The notes under the pieces were generated by a model. The model saw only the letters and a program-made list of their open reading frames with translations. It made no database searches and was not told where the DNA came from. From Hemibagrus wyckioides (Eukaryota; Chordata; Actinopteri; Siluriformes; Bagridae), in assembly GCF_019097595.1 (NCBI RefSeq), contig NC_080722.1:22352130-22416129 (forward strand): DNA of 64,000 nt. The letters run 5' to 3'. The position numbers and the translations under genes were made by a program. This document shows, in pieces, positions 1 through 11,559 of the stretch; the first letter of the stretch is position 1, and the number at the start of each line of letters is the position of its first letter.

Positions 1-339
1 GATACACACACTCTCTCTTGACTGTGTGGACACACACACACATAATTTATACTGTTCATTACTTACTGCACTACCTCTACCTGTCATCCGCTGCTATAGT
101 TATATTTATGTTTATTCTATTTGCACTACCTCAACCGCTGCTGTGTATTTTTGCACAATATTTTTGCACAATACTTTTTTTTTTTTTTTTTTTTTACATC
201 ATTTCACTTTATCTATTTTATTTCACTTACATTCCAGTACACGTTCTTTTATTTCTTTTCAGCACTAAGTGTCCTGTGTTCTTTTGTGTTGTCTTTATTG
301 TATTTATTGTCTTTTTTGCACTGTCTTGTCTATGCTCTG

Positions 340-548
340 TTTGCACCTAGCTGCACACTGTGCACTTTACGTGGCTAAGACAAACTTCTGTCCTAGCTCT
401 GTGGTGTTGTTTGTTGTTTTGTATTGAACTTGTTGTTGTATGTTTATGTAGCACCAGGTCCTGGAGAAACGTTGTTTCATTTCACTATGTACTGCGCCAG
501 CTGTATGTGGTTGAAATGACAATAAAAGCTTCTTGAATCTTGAATCTT
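340..548 (+). repeat. 3' tail of a LINE-like or SINE-like retroelement
   Basis: The segment ends in a tandem GAATCTT tail after AATAAAAGCTTCTT, the usual look of a non-LTR retroelement 3' end in fish. The bases before it (1-340) are T-rich, with a run of about 25 T near 175-196 and short CA runs, and hold no convincing gene. The clade cannot be assigned without a library search. Confidence 0.5.
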
Positions 549-873
549 GTTATAATACTCATGCCATGCCAGTGCCAATTATGGGCTATGGACTGGAAAT
601 CCTCAATTGTCGGATTATGAAAGTAACTTTACTGCAGTCTAACTTTCTTCTCTATTTTATTCAGCACAATTAACTTGGTCAGAACATTGCAGCAGCATTA
701 CTTAAAACATTTCAGAGACATGTGAGAGGCCTGGGTGTTTTGGCTATTATTAACACTTGCTTAAAATATGAATATTTTAAAACCTCATTAAAAACAAACT
801 GCCCATTTCAAAGTTACCTTTTCTTTCTGTCTTTCTGTTAATTCCAGTAAACATGCCCCTTACTTTTTTTTCA

Positions 874-1180
874 GATGTCCTGAATGCTGTCATGTGACCT
901 GAACTGGAGGCAGGATCACGAGCTCAAAGTAAAGACTGCACTTTGGCTATAAGCCATGGTTTATGGCTCTTTCCTCTATGTTCTTGGAGACACTGAAATA
1001 TTCTGTACAGTTGCTGATGTAGCCTGTGACAGATTTAGTAAATTTTATTTTGACTGTCATTTGAACTGTAATTTTGAAATTCTATGTTGAGTACATATGA
1101 TGCAGTCTATAAAGCATTTCACTATATGCTTTATTATGTACAGTTGTGTATGTACAAATAAAATTTTGTTTTGAATTTGA
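874..1180 (+). other. Possible 3'-terminal exon and poly(A) signal of an upstream gene
   Basis: A T-rich tract ending in TTTTTTTTCAG at about 864-873 looks like a splice acceptor. It would open a short frame that stops after about seven codons (ending ...NAVM, then TGA). An AATAAA signal follows at 1157-1162, with a T-rich downstream element. This could be the last exon of a plus-strand gene whose body lies left of the window. The coding part is too short to name, so the call rests only on acceptor, stop and poly(A) order. The bases between 549 and 873 show nothing else. Confidence 0.3.
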
Positions 1181-2520
1181 TGACTTTGTTGTTATATGAA
1201 GCTACTTCTCTAAACGTAGCACAGTTTCTACAGTAAAAGCAGCCTTATACGGCTAAAGTAACACCCTTTGCTCATAATCTTAGTTTCTTGAGAACTGGCC
1301 TGGACTGAGTGAAAAGTAGGCATGACTAATTTCAGTTTGGCTGATTAAAGTCCCCAGGAATTGATAAAGAAGCCATTTTGTTCAGTCTGTAATTTACTCA
1401 CAGACTTGTATATTTTCTTTGTGTCCAGAGGGCCACGGCAGCAATACACAACTTCTCTCAACTGCCATGGTAAACAAAAACAGCGACTCAAATCTGATGC
1501 AGCTTTTACAGGTCTTCCTGAACAAAGCCGTGTCTCTGTCAGAGCAGTTGCCTGTTAGCATGTTCAGTCCTCTGGCTGAATAGGCAGGTCAGGAATATTT
1601 TTACAAAATCATGTTTCTATAAGAATAAAGATGCAGCAGACTGGTAGGTTTGTCTTAATCAGATGTATTCCAGTTTGTTCTGAAGTCAGCAGACACTAGG
1701 TATTAAAATGGTAGCGATGGGCGGTTAGCCTTTAGCTTGGATCCCAGCTCACTTTGCCTGCTCCTGCCTCGTTTCTGGGAATGCTTTCTTTAGCAAGTGA
1801 TGTTAAGATCCTGTAGATCCTACAGTCTGTCCTAAGCCTGTTGTAGGTGCTGGTGAAACACATTTTCTGATTTCAAACAACGTCTGAAGAGTGTAAACAT
1901 AAACGCTAGTGTTTGTCATGCACATACACAATAAGATACATGGAGAACACAACATGGAGTGAGACACAACAGTCAACACTGTTTTGGCTAGATTGGGAGT
2001 CACGCATGAAAAAAGCCAGTTACCATGAATCACCTGTAACCGATGACCACAAGGACCTGCTGTACCAATGACTGCAACATCTGGGTTACTTTGTGAAACA
2101 AGCAGTGAGAAGACAACAATATGCTATCTATCTTCACTATATCAAGAAGTCATTAATGTGAAAAGTATGTGCCATTCCCACATTTTCTGTTGACAGTGAG
2201 TATAGACTTTGTCTCTGTGAGATGCAAGTGATCTCAGAGTGATACAAAAGAGTTGAAACGTGATATCCCTGAGAAACCGGCTGAGATCATGTATGCATTT
2301 TATGCAATGCCAAGCAAAGAAAAGCTAAGGCAAAGTACAAGCACATACAAAAAGAAAATTTGAGATATTTTAATAATAAATTTAGAATCATTCAATTAAG
2401 AACTCAGACTGGTTCAAACCCTGGATGTAATCTGATGATTTGAGGTGGTTTTACCCAGGAGGTATTTGTTTTTGTGGAGCACACATTATCTCCCTGGCAT
2501 GGTTATGTCATCTCTGTATC
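1181..2520. other. Stretch without a recognisable gene
   Basis: Unique-looking AT-rich sequence. Short open frames at 1361-1558 (+) and 1803-2033 (-) have no recognisable motif or splice context, and I treat them as chance frames. A frame near 2256-2350 (reading about KRDIPEKPAEIMYAFYAM) is mildly protein-like but too short to call. Confidence 0.5.
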
Positions 2521-2524
2521 TTTC

Positions 2525-2876
2525 TCTGTAAGGACTTCAGTGGGAATCCGCTGCATTGATCAAGATTATCCTCAGCTTAACCCACACAGAGTGGGCATCA
2601 TCTTGGAAGGGATGGCGATGATGGATGACTTGGTGATACAAACTCAGGCTTCAGTGTCCTTTTTGGACTGATTTCTGCTCTTCACTGGCACTACCCCAAG
2701 TACACAAAGAACACTTTTTGCTTGATTCAGCAGATAATGGAGAGAAATAAGCAGCACTCTTTAAAACTGGGTTGTGAATAGTACTTCTGGTCCTGATATC
2801 AAGTTGCCTATTATAAAGTGTGTGCTGTTGTGCACTGATTGTTCTATGTTTACTTCGAAAAAGCTGCTTGAATAAA
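2525..2876 (+). pseudogene. Fragment of the last exon of a SAMD3-like fish gene family, frameshifted
   Basis: The frame from about 2530 reads CIDQDYPQLNPHRVGIILEG followed by a short acidic stretch. It resembles the C-terminal region of the large fish family usually annotated as sterile alpha motif domain-containing protein 3-like, which I recall having a VxIVLEG segment followed by a FGLIYALNxxYPK segment. Here the second part (FGLISALHWHYPKYTKNTF, about 2658-2715) lies in the next frame, so one inserted base near 2655-2660 breaks the product. A stop follows near 2780 and an AATAAA at 2871-2876. A plausible acceptor (TTTCTCTGTAAG) precedes it. No upstream exons were recognised. The family name is from memory and should be held loosely. 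A retained functional exon with a sequencing error is the main alternative. Confidence 0.4.
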
Positions 2877-3202
2877 GAAACCTTTAACAAAAGTAAACTC
2901 TTAGTGTTTCTGCTACAGTTTGAAGCTGATGGTTCAAGAATGTTAGATGTCTTCAGATTTTACCACTTAAACTTGACATGATGTTTTTCTTTCTTTTCTG
3001 TTCTTTTTTACTTTCATGTTGTATTTTCAGTGTTGTACATTTGAAATAAACCAGTATATTACTGACTTTTTGTTTTTCCATCTTTTTGAAAAGTTTGTTG
3101 AGAAACATAAATAAATAGATATATAAATATAAATAGATAATAACCTCAACCAGAAATTCTAAGTGCAACAGTATTTGATATTAGATGGGTTACAATCTGC
3201 AA

Positions 3203-3263
<61 letters not shown>

Positions 3264-3295
3264 ACACACAGAGAGAGAGACACAGAGAGAGACAC

Positions 3296-3356
<61 letters not shown>

Positions 3357-3390
3357 GAGAGACAGAGAGAGAGAGTGTGCGTGTGTGTGT
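3203..3390 (+). repeat. Compound GT/GA microsatellite
   Basis: About 20 bases of GT are followed by roughly 165 bases of GA interrupted by CACA, and by GACA units near 3331-3353, ending in GT again near 3376-3390. It lies about 0.8 kb upstream of the SET-recombinase gene. A shorter GT-then-GA tract lies about 0.75 kb downstream of that gene (11921-11954). Confidence 0.9.
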
Positions 3391-3639
3391 TTGCAAACCT
3401 TATAATGTGGGGACATTAACCTGAATACACACCAATAAGGTGGGGACCTGTGTGAATGTGGGGACCTAAAATCGAGTCCCCACAATATTAAGCGTGGCAA
3501 CATGTTTATCTCATCGATATAAGCCACCCCACCAAAAATCTCGTTAGTCCCCATCATTGACATTTACCCGCAAAAAGTGTGCGAGTGTATCAGCTGGATT
3601 TGCTCAGAGTGTGTACACTCCCTCTATGGCCCCAGACTG

Positions 3640-3830
3640 TAAAAACAACCGAGCTTGCACACTTGATGACGTATACAGCAATGCTGAGCTCTGATTGGTT
3701 GAGCCAGAAGTAAACCCCGCCCCAGCCACAGAGCGCTGATTGGTTGCTATCTGTTTTGACCAATGGGAGTTCAGCTCAATCACTAGCCCTCTGAACCAAT
3801 GAGGAAGTCTTTTGTTTTTGAGGCGGGTCT
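3640..3830 (+). promoter_or_regulatory. CCAAT-rich promoter of the SET-recombinase gene
   Basis: Four CCAAT boxes sit within about 110 bases: ATTGG at 3694-3698 and 3739-3743, CCAAT at 3760-3764 and 3796-3800. A GC-box-like CCCCGCCCC lies at about 3716-3724 and a CRE-like TGACGTAT at 3667-3674. This is the composition expected of an NF-Y-type TATA-less promoter. It lies about 350-500 bases before the first coding ATG at 4178. The interval 3400-3640 between microsatellite and promoter carries four GTGGGGAC/GTCCCCAC motifs. No transcription start can be read directly. Confidence 0.55.
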
Positions 3831-4177
3831 TTTGTTGTCACAGGTTTAGCTTGTTAAATAGCACAGCATCCAAAGTTTGTAAGGTAATATTTTCCATGAG
3901 ATTAAATTAAATTAAAATCTAATATCACTAAAATACTTTAAATAAACTGTTACAGTATAATTACAGTAATATATTTTTAATTTATTGTATTAAGTTATGT
4001 TCCCAGTATAGCTAATGTTATTAAGCTACTAGTTAAATGCCCTCTGTCCCCATATAAGTCCATTTATTTTGCTAATGCTAGATTGTTTATGAAAATTCAA
4101 TGTATGTTTCATAGAGATTCCTACAGAATTGGTGAAGTCCAGATACCTTTAATAAAGGTTAAAAAAGTGTTCTGAAA

Positions 4178-7100
4178 ATGCGTCGGAGGAAAAGCCCAAC
4201 AAATGATGCTATTTTTCACATCACCACCTGTTGTGATAAAGCAGGTCTTGATGTAAATTACATTAATTCAGTGAAAGGTGAGCAAACCAGATTAATGCAT
4301 TTCGAATTTATCCGTGTTAAAATAGTCAGGTTAGTTCGCACGCTTTCTCATTCTTAAGGCAGAGGAGTGTTTACTTTAGTGGCCTTCACTAAAGGAGAGT
4401 TCGTGCTGGAATATAGAGGAGACCTGATCAGTTCTGAGGAAAGTCAAAGAAGACAACAAATTTACCACAACAAGCTAAAAGGATTCATGTTTGACTTCAA
4501 GTGGCATGGAAAATTCTGGACGTAAGTACACATATGTTTCCTATTCGTTCTGTTATTGTATATGGGTTTGAGGTGCAGATTTTTAAATGCCTTGAGAAAA
4601 GTTTTCACTTGCCACACTGCACAAAGAGATAGAGACAGTCTGAAAAGAAATATGTTCAATAAACTGGTGTTGGATAGAACTAAAAGAGTTTAGTACTGTG
4701 ACTCGTTAATGTTTACATCATATATTTTATGTGCAAACACCATGTTTAAAAGACCGCTCGAAGTTTAGTCTTCACCTCGTTTTTAAAACATTTACTGGTA
4801 ATACATGATTATTGTTTTTTCCCCAAGATTTTCTATTAACTTTGAACTGCTGCCTGGTTTTGTTGAGCTGCGCATCACTAACATTAAAAGTACAGACACG
4901 CACCTGGATTAGGCTCACATTACCTTTTATATCGAGTTGTTTTCAATTTTCAGGTGCTATTCCTTACACAGATCCTAATCTGTTTTACACAGGACCTGAA
5001 TACTGTATTTTACAGTCATTTTTTGCTTAGTTTCTTTTCAATAAAATGTTCCTATACAGTATATGCGTGATTATGTCTGCCTGCAGTCACATAAGCACAG
5101 TTTAGAAGAATTGTTTTTACTTAATAGAGGAAAAAGGAAGCAAAATGTTACTATAATAGTTCTACTAGTAATAATAATAAAAAGAATAATAATAATTATT
5201 ATTATTATAAGATTTTTTTGGTTTTTCAATTTTATTATATTTTTACTACACAATTAAAGTAGTTGTATAGTTGTGTTAAATGACTGTCTCCTGTTTGTTC
5301 AAATTCAGTATTGATGCTGCAAGGGATGATGGCACACTTGGAAGGCTGGTTAATGATGACCACATTAACCCCAACTGCAAAATGAAAAGAATCATTGTGG
5401 AAGGAAAGCCTCATTTGTGCCTTTTTGCTTTAAGAGACATACTACCTGGAGAGGAGGTTACGTATAATTACGGAGATGGAGATTATGCTTGGAGGATTGA
5501 GGTAAGAATGTTACTTTTTGTAGCAATGGTAGATAATTGGATGAGAAATAGTGAATGTATTTATATAGCATTTTCATATTGGATATTGAACACTGGGAAA
5601 AGAATAAACTGTTAATATGATTTTATGTTGGTTCCATAATGAGATTTATCTTGTACTGTCAGTGACAAATACATATACTATTTCATGCTGTTCAGCGTAG
5701 TATTAGTATATCACCATGCATAAATTATGGGCTTGGTAATAGCTTTTATGTCACTGTACTGTGTACATGTACTGTCAAGTCCCCACAATCTACAATGGAC
5801 TCTACCAGTGTTTAAAAAGCACTGATTTCAGCTAGCAGATGAAGTAGTGCCCATCCCCCACTGGGTCCCCACATTGTGTTTAGACATGAAACGTTACACA
5901 ATGTCCCCACAATATGTGTACTCTAAAAATGTTAGATGTTTTTCTTAAAATGTCTTCTTTAATTGGAGTGTATTTGACTAAAAATGTTTATTTACAACTT
6001 TACCCTGTTTGTATTAGTACTAGTTTGCCGATAGTTCTTTAATTTTTGGCTAATTAATGATGGTTATGTTTGTTTCAGGTGACAAACAGTGGAACAGAAG
6101 TGGACACTGGTCATGTGGAATCAGCCAGCACCTCTGGAGATGATCCCCTTTACACCCAGCATTCCGAGAATAAGTCAGCTTTCAGTACAGAGGTATGAAA
6201 CTGCCATTTTAATGCATTTTTTTATACAGTAACCGTCAAGTCCCCACAATCTACAATGGACTCTACCAGTGTTTAAAAAGCACTGATTTCAGCTAGCAGA
6301 TGAAGTAGTGCCCATCCCCCACTGGGTCCCCACATTGTGTTTAGACATGAAACGTTACACAATGTCCCCACAATATGTGTACTCTAAAAATGTTAGATGT
6401 TTTTCTTAAAATGTCTTCTTTAATTGGAGTGTATTTGACTAAAAATGTTTATTTACAACTTTACCCTGTTTGTATTAGTACTAGTTTGCCGATAGTTCTT
6501 TAATTTTTGGCTAATTAATGATGGTTATGTTTGTTTCAGGTGACAAACAGTGGAACAGAAGTGGACACTGGTCATGTGGAATCAGCCAGCACCTCTGGAG
6601 ATGATCCCCTTTACACCCAACATTCCGAGAATAAGTCAGCTTTCAGTACAGAGGTATGAAACTGCCATTTTAATGCATTTTTTTATACGGTAACCGTCAA
6701 GTCCCCACAATCTACAATGGACTCTACCAGTGTTTAAAAAGCACTGATTTCAGCTAGCAGATGAAGTAGTGCCCATCCCCCACTGGGTCCCCACATTGTG
6801 TTTATACATGAAACGTTACACAATGTCCCCACAATATGTGTACTCTAAAAATGTTAGATGTTTTTCTTAAAATGTCTTCTTTAATTGCAGTGTATTTGAC
6901 TAAAAATACGTATACAACTTTACCCTGTTCGTATTAGTACTAGTTTGCCGATGGTTCTTTAATTTTTGGCTAATTAATGATGGTTATGTTTGTTTCAGGT
7001 GGCAAACAGTGGAACAGAAGTGGACACTGGTCATGTGGAATCAGCCAGCACCTCTGGAGATGATCCCCTTTACACCCAGCATTCCGAGAATAAGTCAGCT

Positions 7101-10100
7101 TTCAGTACAGAGGTATGAAACTGCCATTTTAATGCATTTTTTTATACAGTAACCGTCAAGTCCCCACAATCTACAATGGACTCTACCAGTGTTTAAAAAG
7201 CACTGATTTCAGCTAGCAGATGAAGTAGTGCCCATCCCCCACTGGGTCCCCACATTGTGTTTAGACATGAAACGTTACACAATGTCCCCACAATATGTGT
7301 ACTCTAAAAATGTTAGATGTTTCTCTTAAAATGTCTTCTTTAATTGCAGTGTATTTGCCTAAAAATACATATACAACTTTACCCTGTTCGTATTAGTACT
7401 AGTTTGCCGATAGTTCTTTAATTTTTGGCTAATTAATGATGGTTATGTTTGTTTCAGGTGACAAACAGTGGAACAGAAGTGGACACTGGTCATGTGGAAT
7501 CAGCCAGCACCTCTGGAGATGATCCCCTTTACACCCAACATTCCGAGAATAAGTCAGCTTTCAGTACAGAGGTATGAAACTGCCATTTTAATGCATTTTT
7601 TTATACAGTAACCGTCAAGTCCCCACAATCTACAATGGACTCTACCAGTGTTTAAAAAGCACTGATTTCAGCTAGCAGATGAAGTAGTGCCCATCCCCCA
7701 CTGGGTCCCCACATTGTGTTTATACATGAAACGTTACACAATGTCCCCACAATATGTGTACTCTAAAAATGTTAGATGTTTTTCTTAAAATGTCTTCTTT
7801 AATTGGAGTGTATTTGCCTAAAAATACGTATACACCAAATCCACAGAAGACAGTTGCTTTGTCATCATTTTTTTGTAGCATCTTTGTTTAGGAAAATATT
7901 TTGCACACATTTATGCTTTCTAGCCACTTATCATGGTCTAATTTTAGGCTGAATTTTTGGTTTCAGGTAAAAAAATGGGTAATGGATGAAAAAAGTCATA
8001 ATCCAGAATCTGGAGATAATCAGCAGCAGGCATCTGCACTCCTAAATCAGGCAAGAAGATACCTTTGTTTTTTTAGCTATACATGTCAAAATGTCATCCA
8101 AGGGCAAATAATTTTTTACACCAATTTCACATTACTATTTTATAAACCTGAAATCCTTTGAGATCTTATTACATTTTATTCTTTTTATTTCATTATATAT
8201 TTTTGAACTTTTTAAGCAGGTAGCAGATGAAATGTTTGCTGGTGACCAATACTGTATACTGTATACTGTGGATACAAGCACTCCTCAGGTACAATAAATT
8301 GTAACGTCTTAATATAAAATAACTAAAGTCTGCAGCAGTCTTTTAATTAATGTTCAAATTTAAGTTTATATTGTTTTTTTATAGCTTCATGAGGTAAGCA
8401 GCCATGATGCCTGTTCCATCAGTAGTTTGGAAAACAGTGAAGATGACTATGTCCCTGAGTCTTCATATAGTAGCTCAGATACAAGTGCCTGCAGTCATAC
8501 AATTTCATGTACTAAAAAGAAAGCTGAAACTAAAAAAAATCTTTCACTCAGTCCTACTACTGGTCTGTCCAGTGCTATAGCTGACAGTGAAGCTGAAGTT
8601 GGGCAGTCAAGCTCGGTTTTGGTCAGAGGAATTTCAAAGACATCTAAAAAACCAAGAGTGTATGACAAGAAACAGTACTGTTTGTTTTGCAGCAAACCAC
8701 TATCAAAAATGGCAAGACATTTAGAGCAGGTTCATAGCACAGAGTCAGAAGTTGCGAAAGCTTTGAGTTTTCCAAAAGGTTCAAAAGAAAGGAAAAACTT
8801 GCTAGATCACTTAAGGAATAGAGGGAATTTTGCTCATAATGCAGAGGTTGTACAGTCTGGAAAAGGTGATCTTGTACCTTGTAAGAAGCCGAGAAAAGAT
8901 TGTGACTCCAAAACCTTTGTGCACTGCTCCAACTGTCAAGGACTCTTTGCTAGGAAGTATCTTTGGTGTCATATGAAACGATGTGAGCTGAGTAAAAATG
9001 TTAAATCCCATCCCAAACCAGGAAAGAACAGGGTGCTCTCACAAAATGCTTACATGGGACCTGCACCTCCTGGAACTAGTGCTGGCCTGTGGAAACTGTT
9101 AAGTAATATGACCTATGACAGTGTGCTGCTTGCTATTAATTCGGACTTCTATATCAGAAGATTGGGGGAGTGTTTTTACAACAGAGTAGGCTCAGATATC
9201 AGCAAGCATGAATATATTCGACAGAAAATGAGGGAAGTTGGAAGATTACTAATTACAGCGAGGGAAGTTACACCCTTGCGTAAAATGGAGGATTTTATTG
9301 ACCCAGCTAACTTTATGTATGTCATAACAGCTGTTCGAAAATCCAGTGGTTATGATGAAGAAAAGTGCACATTTCAACGACCATCCCTCGCATTAAAGCT
9401 TGGTCATAGTTTACAGAAGATTGCTTCTTTGGTTTCATTTCAAGCAATGATGGATCGAGACAGTGAAAGAGCAGAAAAAGCACGCAACTTTTCAGAAATG
9501 TATATGGCAAGATGGAGCGAGCTGATATCATCACATGCACTCCGGACTCAGAGAGAAGTTAAGTGGAATGCTCCACTTGTTCTTCCTTTTACTGAGGATG
9601 TGAAAATGTTACATTTGTTTCTTGACCAAAAGCAAGAAGAGTACTTTCAGAGTTTATCCAAAGATGCTTCCACCAAGAATTGGTCACAGCTTGCTAAGAT
9701 TGCTCTGGCTCAGACTATCCTCTTTAATCGGAGAAGAGAGGGTGAGGTCTCAAAAATGCCATTAAAGGCATTTATCAGCAGAAATGCAGATGACTTGCAT
9801 GAGGATATTGCTCTTGCACTTTCTGAGCTTGAAAAGAAACTCTGCAATCATTTTACCCGAATTGAAATTCGTGGAAAGAGAGGACGAAAGGTTCCGGTTC
9901 TTTTAACACCTGTAATGCAAAAAAATATGGAGCTTCTTGTAGAGAAAAGAGAAAATTGTGGTATTCCATCCGAAAACATTTACATGTTTGCACGTCCCGC
10001 AGCATTGTCTCATTTTAGGGGATCAGATTGCCTTAGAGAATTTGCAACAGAATGTGGAGCAAGGAATCCAAAGGCACTTTCTTCGACTAAGCTGCGTAAA

Positions 10101-11183
10101 CACATAGCAACATTGTCCAATGTTCTGAACCTCAATAATACAGAATTGGACCAGCTAGCTGACTTTTTAGGGCATGATGTGCGAGTACACAGGGAATATT
10201 ACAGACTTCCAGAAGGCACTCTACAGCTGGCCAAGATCAGCAAAATTTTGATGGCATTAGAGACAGGAAGACTTGGGGAGTTCACTGGAAAGAACCTAGA
10301 TGACATTGACATTGATCCAAATGGTATGTTGACTGGAGATCATGTAATAATTGTAGGCACATGGAAATATAAAAGATTAAAAAATGGATATACTGTATAT
10401 GTCTCAAGTCATTTTATTGGTGTTTTAATAGAGGCAGTATTTGTTCAGAGTTCAGATTTCTCAAGGGATTTATCAGGAACAGAGAATGAATCAGATGATG
10501 GTGAGCTTTCCCAATATACAGTCTATAGCAGTGATAGATCATTTTTTACCCTCACTTGATTTCAGACTCTCCCTTATCCGTTTGGCAAGCTAGTTGAAAA
10601 GATATTTTGGAACGTGCATCCATCCATTAGGCAGTACTTTCTAATAGATATATTTTATTATTATTATTAATATTATTATTATTGTTGTTGTTTTTGTTAC
10701 TACTAATAATATTATTATTGTGTGTCCTTTAGAAAGTGTCAGAAAAAAGAATGCTTTTAATTTGTGTTTAAGTAGATCTTGGAGCAGACCTACACTTAGA
10801 ACCATCCCCAAAGCAAGCCCATGAAACCTCAGCTGACCAAGCAGCTGAACCAACCAGTTCCACATCAGTTCCCAAAGGTATTATCTGATAAACAAACATG
10901 ATTTTATGAAATTTCTTTTATGAAAGTTAAAGACATGTTTTGACTAACATTGTCCTGTATTTACTCAGGTGTTAAAGTGATAAAGAAAAAGAAATGGGAG
11001 ACAAGTGAAGTGAAAGCAGTTGAAAAGCATCTGGACAGGTTCATCAAAACTTGCACAGTGCCAGGAAAAAAAGACTGTGAAGCTTGTATAAAAGCTGAAC
11101 CTGTTGCACTGAAAGATAGAGATTGGTTATCTGTTAAGTTCTTTGTAAAGAACAGAATCACTGCTCTTAAGAGGAAGATGTAA
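4178..11183 (+). CDS. SET-domain / tyrosine-recombinase fusion protein, spliced
   Basis: Model exons are 4178-4277, 4365-4521, 5309-5501, 6079-6192, 6540-6653, 6999-7112, 7458-7571, 7967-8050, 8220-8288, 8385-10323, 10776-10877 and 10969-11183 (stop TAA). They sum to 3315 nt, or 1104 aa, with no internal stop. Residues 1-150 form a SET domain closest to KMT5A/SET8 (EYRGDL, GRLVND, GEEVTYNYGD), suggesting lysine methylation. The usual NH pair is ND. Residues 151-302 are four copies of a 38-aa module. Cys/His motifs lie near 452/455/465/470 (C2H2-like) and 534/537/549/553 (C2HC-like). A tyrosine-recombinase core follows: RRREGEV at 802-808, GKRGRKVPVLLT hairpin, LRKHIAT with Arg924, LGHD with His950, Tyr959. 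The C-terminal 71 aa are basic with an RITALKRK end. The exon at 7967-8050 uses a GC donor. I recall similar separate predictions in fish but know no functional description. Two adjacent genes, or a mobile element, are the alternatives. Confidence 0.8.
5774..7835 (+). repeat. Tandem array of about 460-bp intron-exon units
   Basis: A unit beginning GTCAAGTCCCCACAATC recurs at 5774, 6235, 6696, 7155 and 7614, giving periods of 461, 461, 459 and 459. The first four units each contain one 114-nt phase-0 exon (6079-6192, 6540-6653, 6999-7112, 7458-7571). The fifth stops before the exon, near 7835. Copies differ by only a few bases: CAG or CAA for one Gln codon, one ACA-to-GCA change in copy 3, and a few intron differences. 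The low divergence points to recent unequal duplication or gene conversion. Because the exon is symmetric, each added unit inserts 38 residues without a frameshift. Confidence 0.95.
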
Positions 11184-11480
11184 CCCAGAAATATTCTCTA
11201 TAGTTTCATTCAGTTATGTTTGCACAGAAATTGGCAGTTTTTGTTTTTGCTATTTTCTTGTTATTGATAAAATGATTCTGCCATAACTGTATTCGATACA
11301 GTATTTTTTTTATTTGAACAGAATTACTGATATTAAGAGAAAGATGTAACCTAGGAATATTCTGCATAGGTAAATTCAGTTATATTTGCACAGATTTTGG
11401 TAGTTTTGTTTTTGCTTTTTTATTGATAAAATGATGCTGCCATAATTGTATTCCATCCTGTATTATATTTTATTTTGGTA
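11152..11480 (+). repeat. Tandem duplication of the last-exon end and 3' UTR
   Basis: The segment from about 11152 (AACAGAATCACTGCTC, then the stop and start of the 3' UTR) is repeated in degraded form from about 11320 (AACAGAATTACTGATATT), each copy roughly 160 bases. The second copy lies beyond the stop codon, so it does not change the protein. Confidence 0.75.
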
Positions 11481-11559
11481 CAGTATATTTCATATGCAAA
11501 TGGAAAATTTGAGTTAGTTTCAAAGCAATTAATAAGTAAAGCTTTCAAAATATTGAAAA

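Noticed and set aside
3159..3563. Long open frames on both strands across the GT/GA microsatellite
   Set aside because: The predicted proteins are simple RE/TH or SL repeats produced by the dinucleotide tract.
7901..8161. 86-codon frame reading through the 84-nt exon of the SET-recombinase gene
   Set aside because: Only 7967-8050 fits the exon phase, and the rest is intron read-through.
10324..10559. Continuation of the recombinase exon to a stop at 10559
   Set aside because: A good donor lies at 10323/10324, and the C-terminal exons at 10776 and 10969 restore a longer frame with exact phase. It could still be an alternative short isoform.
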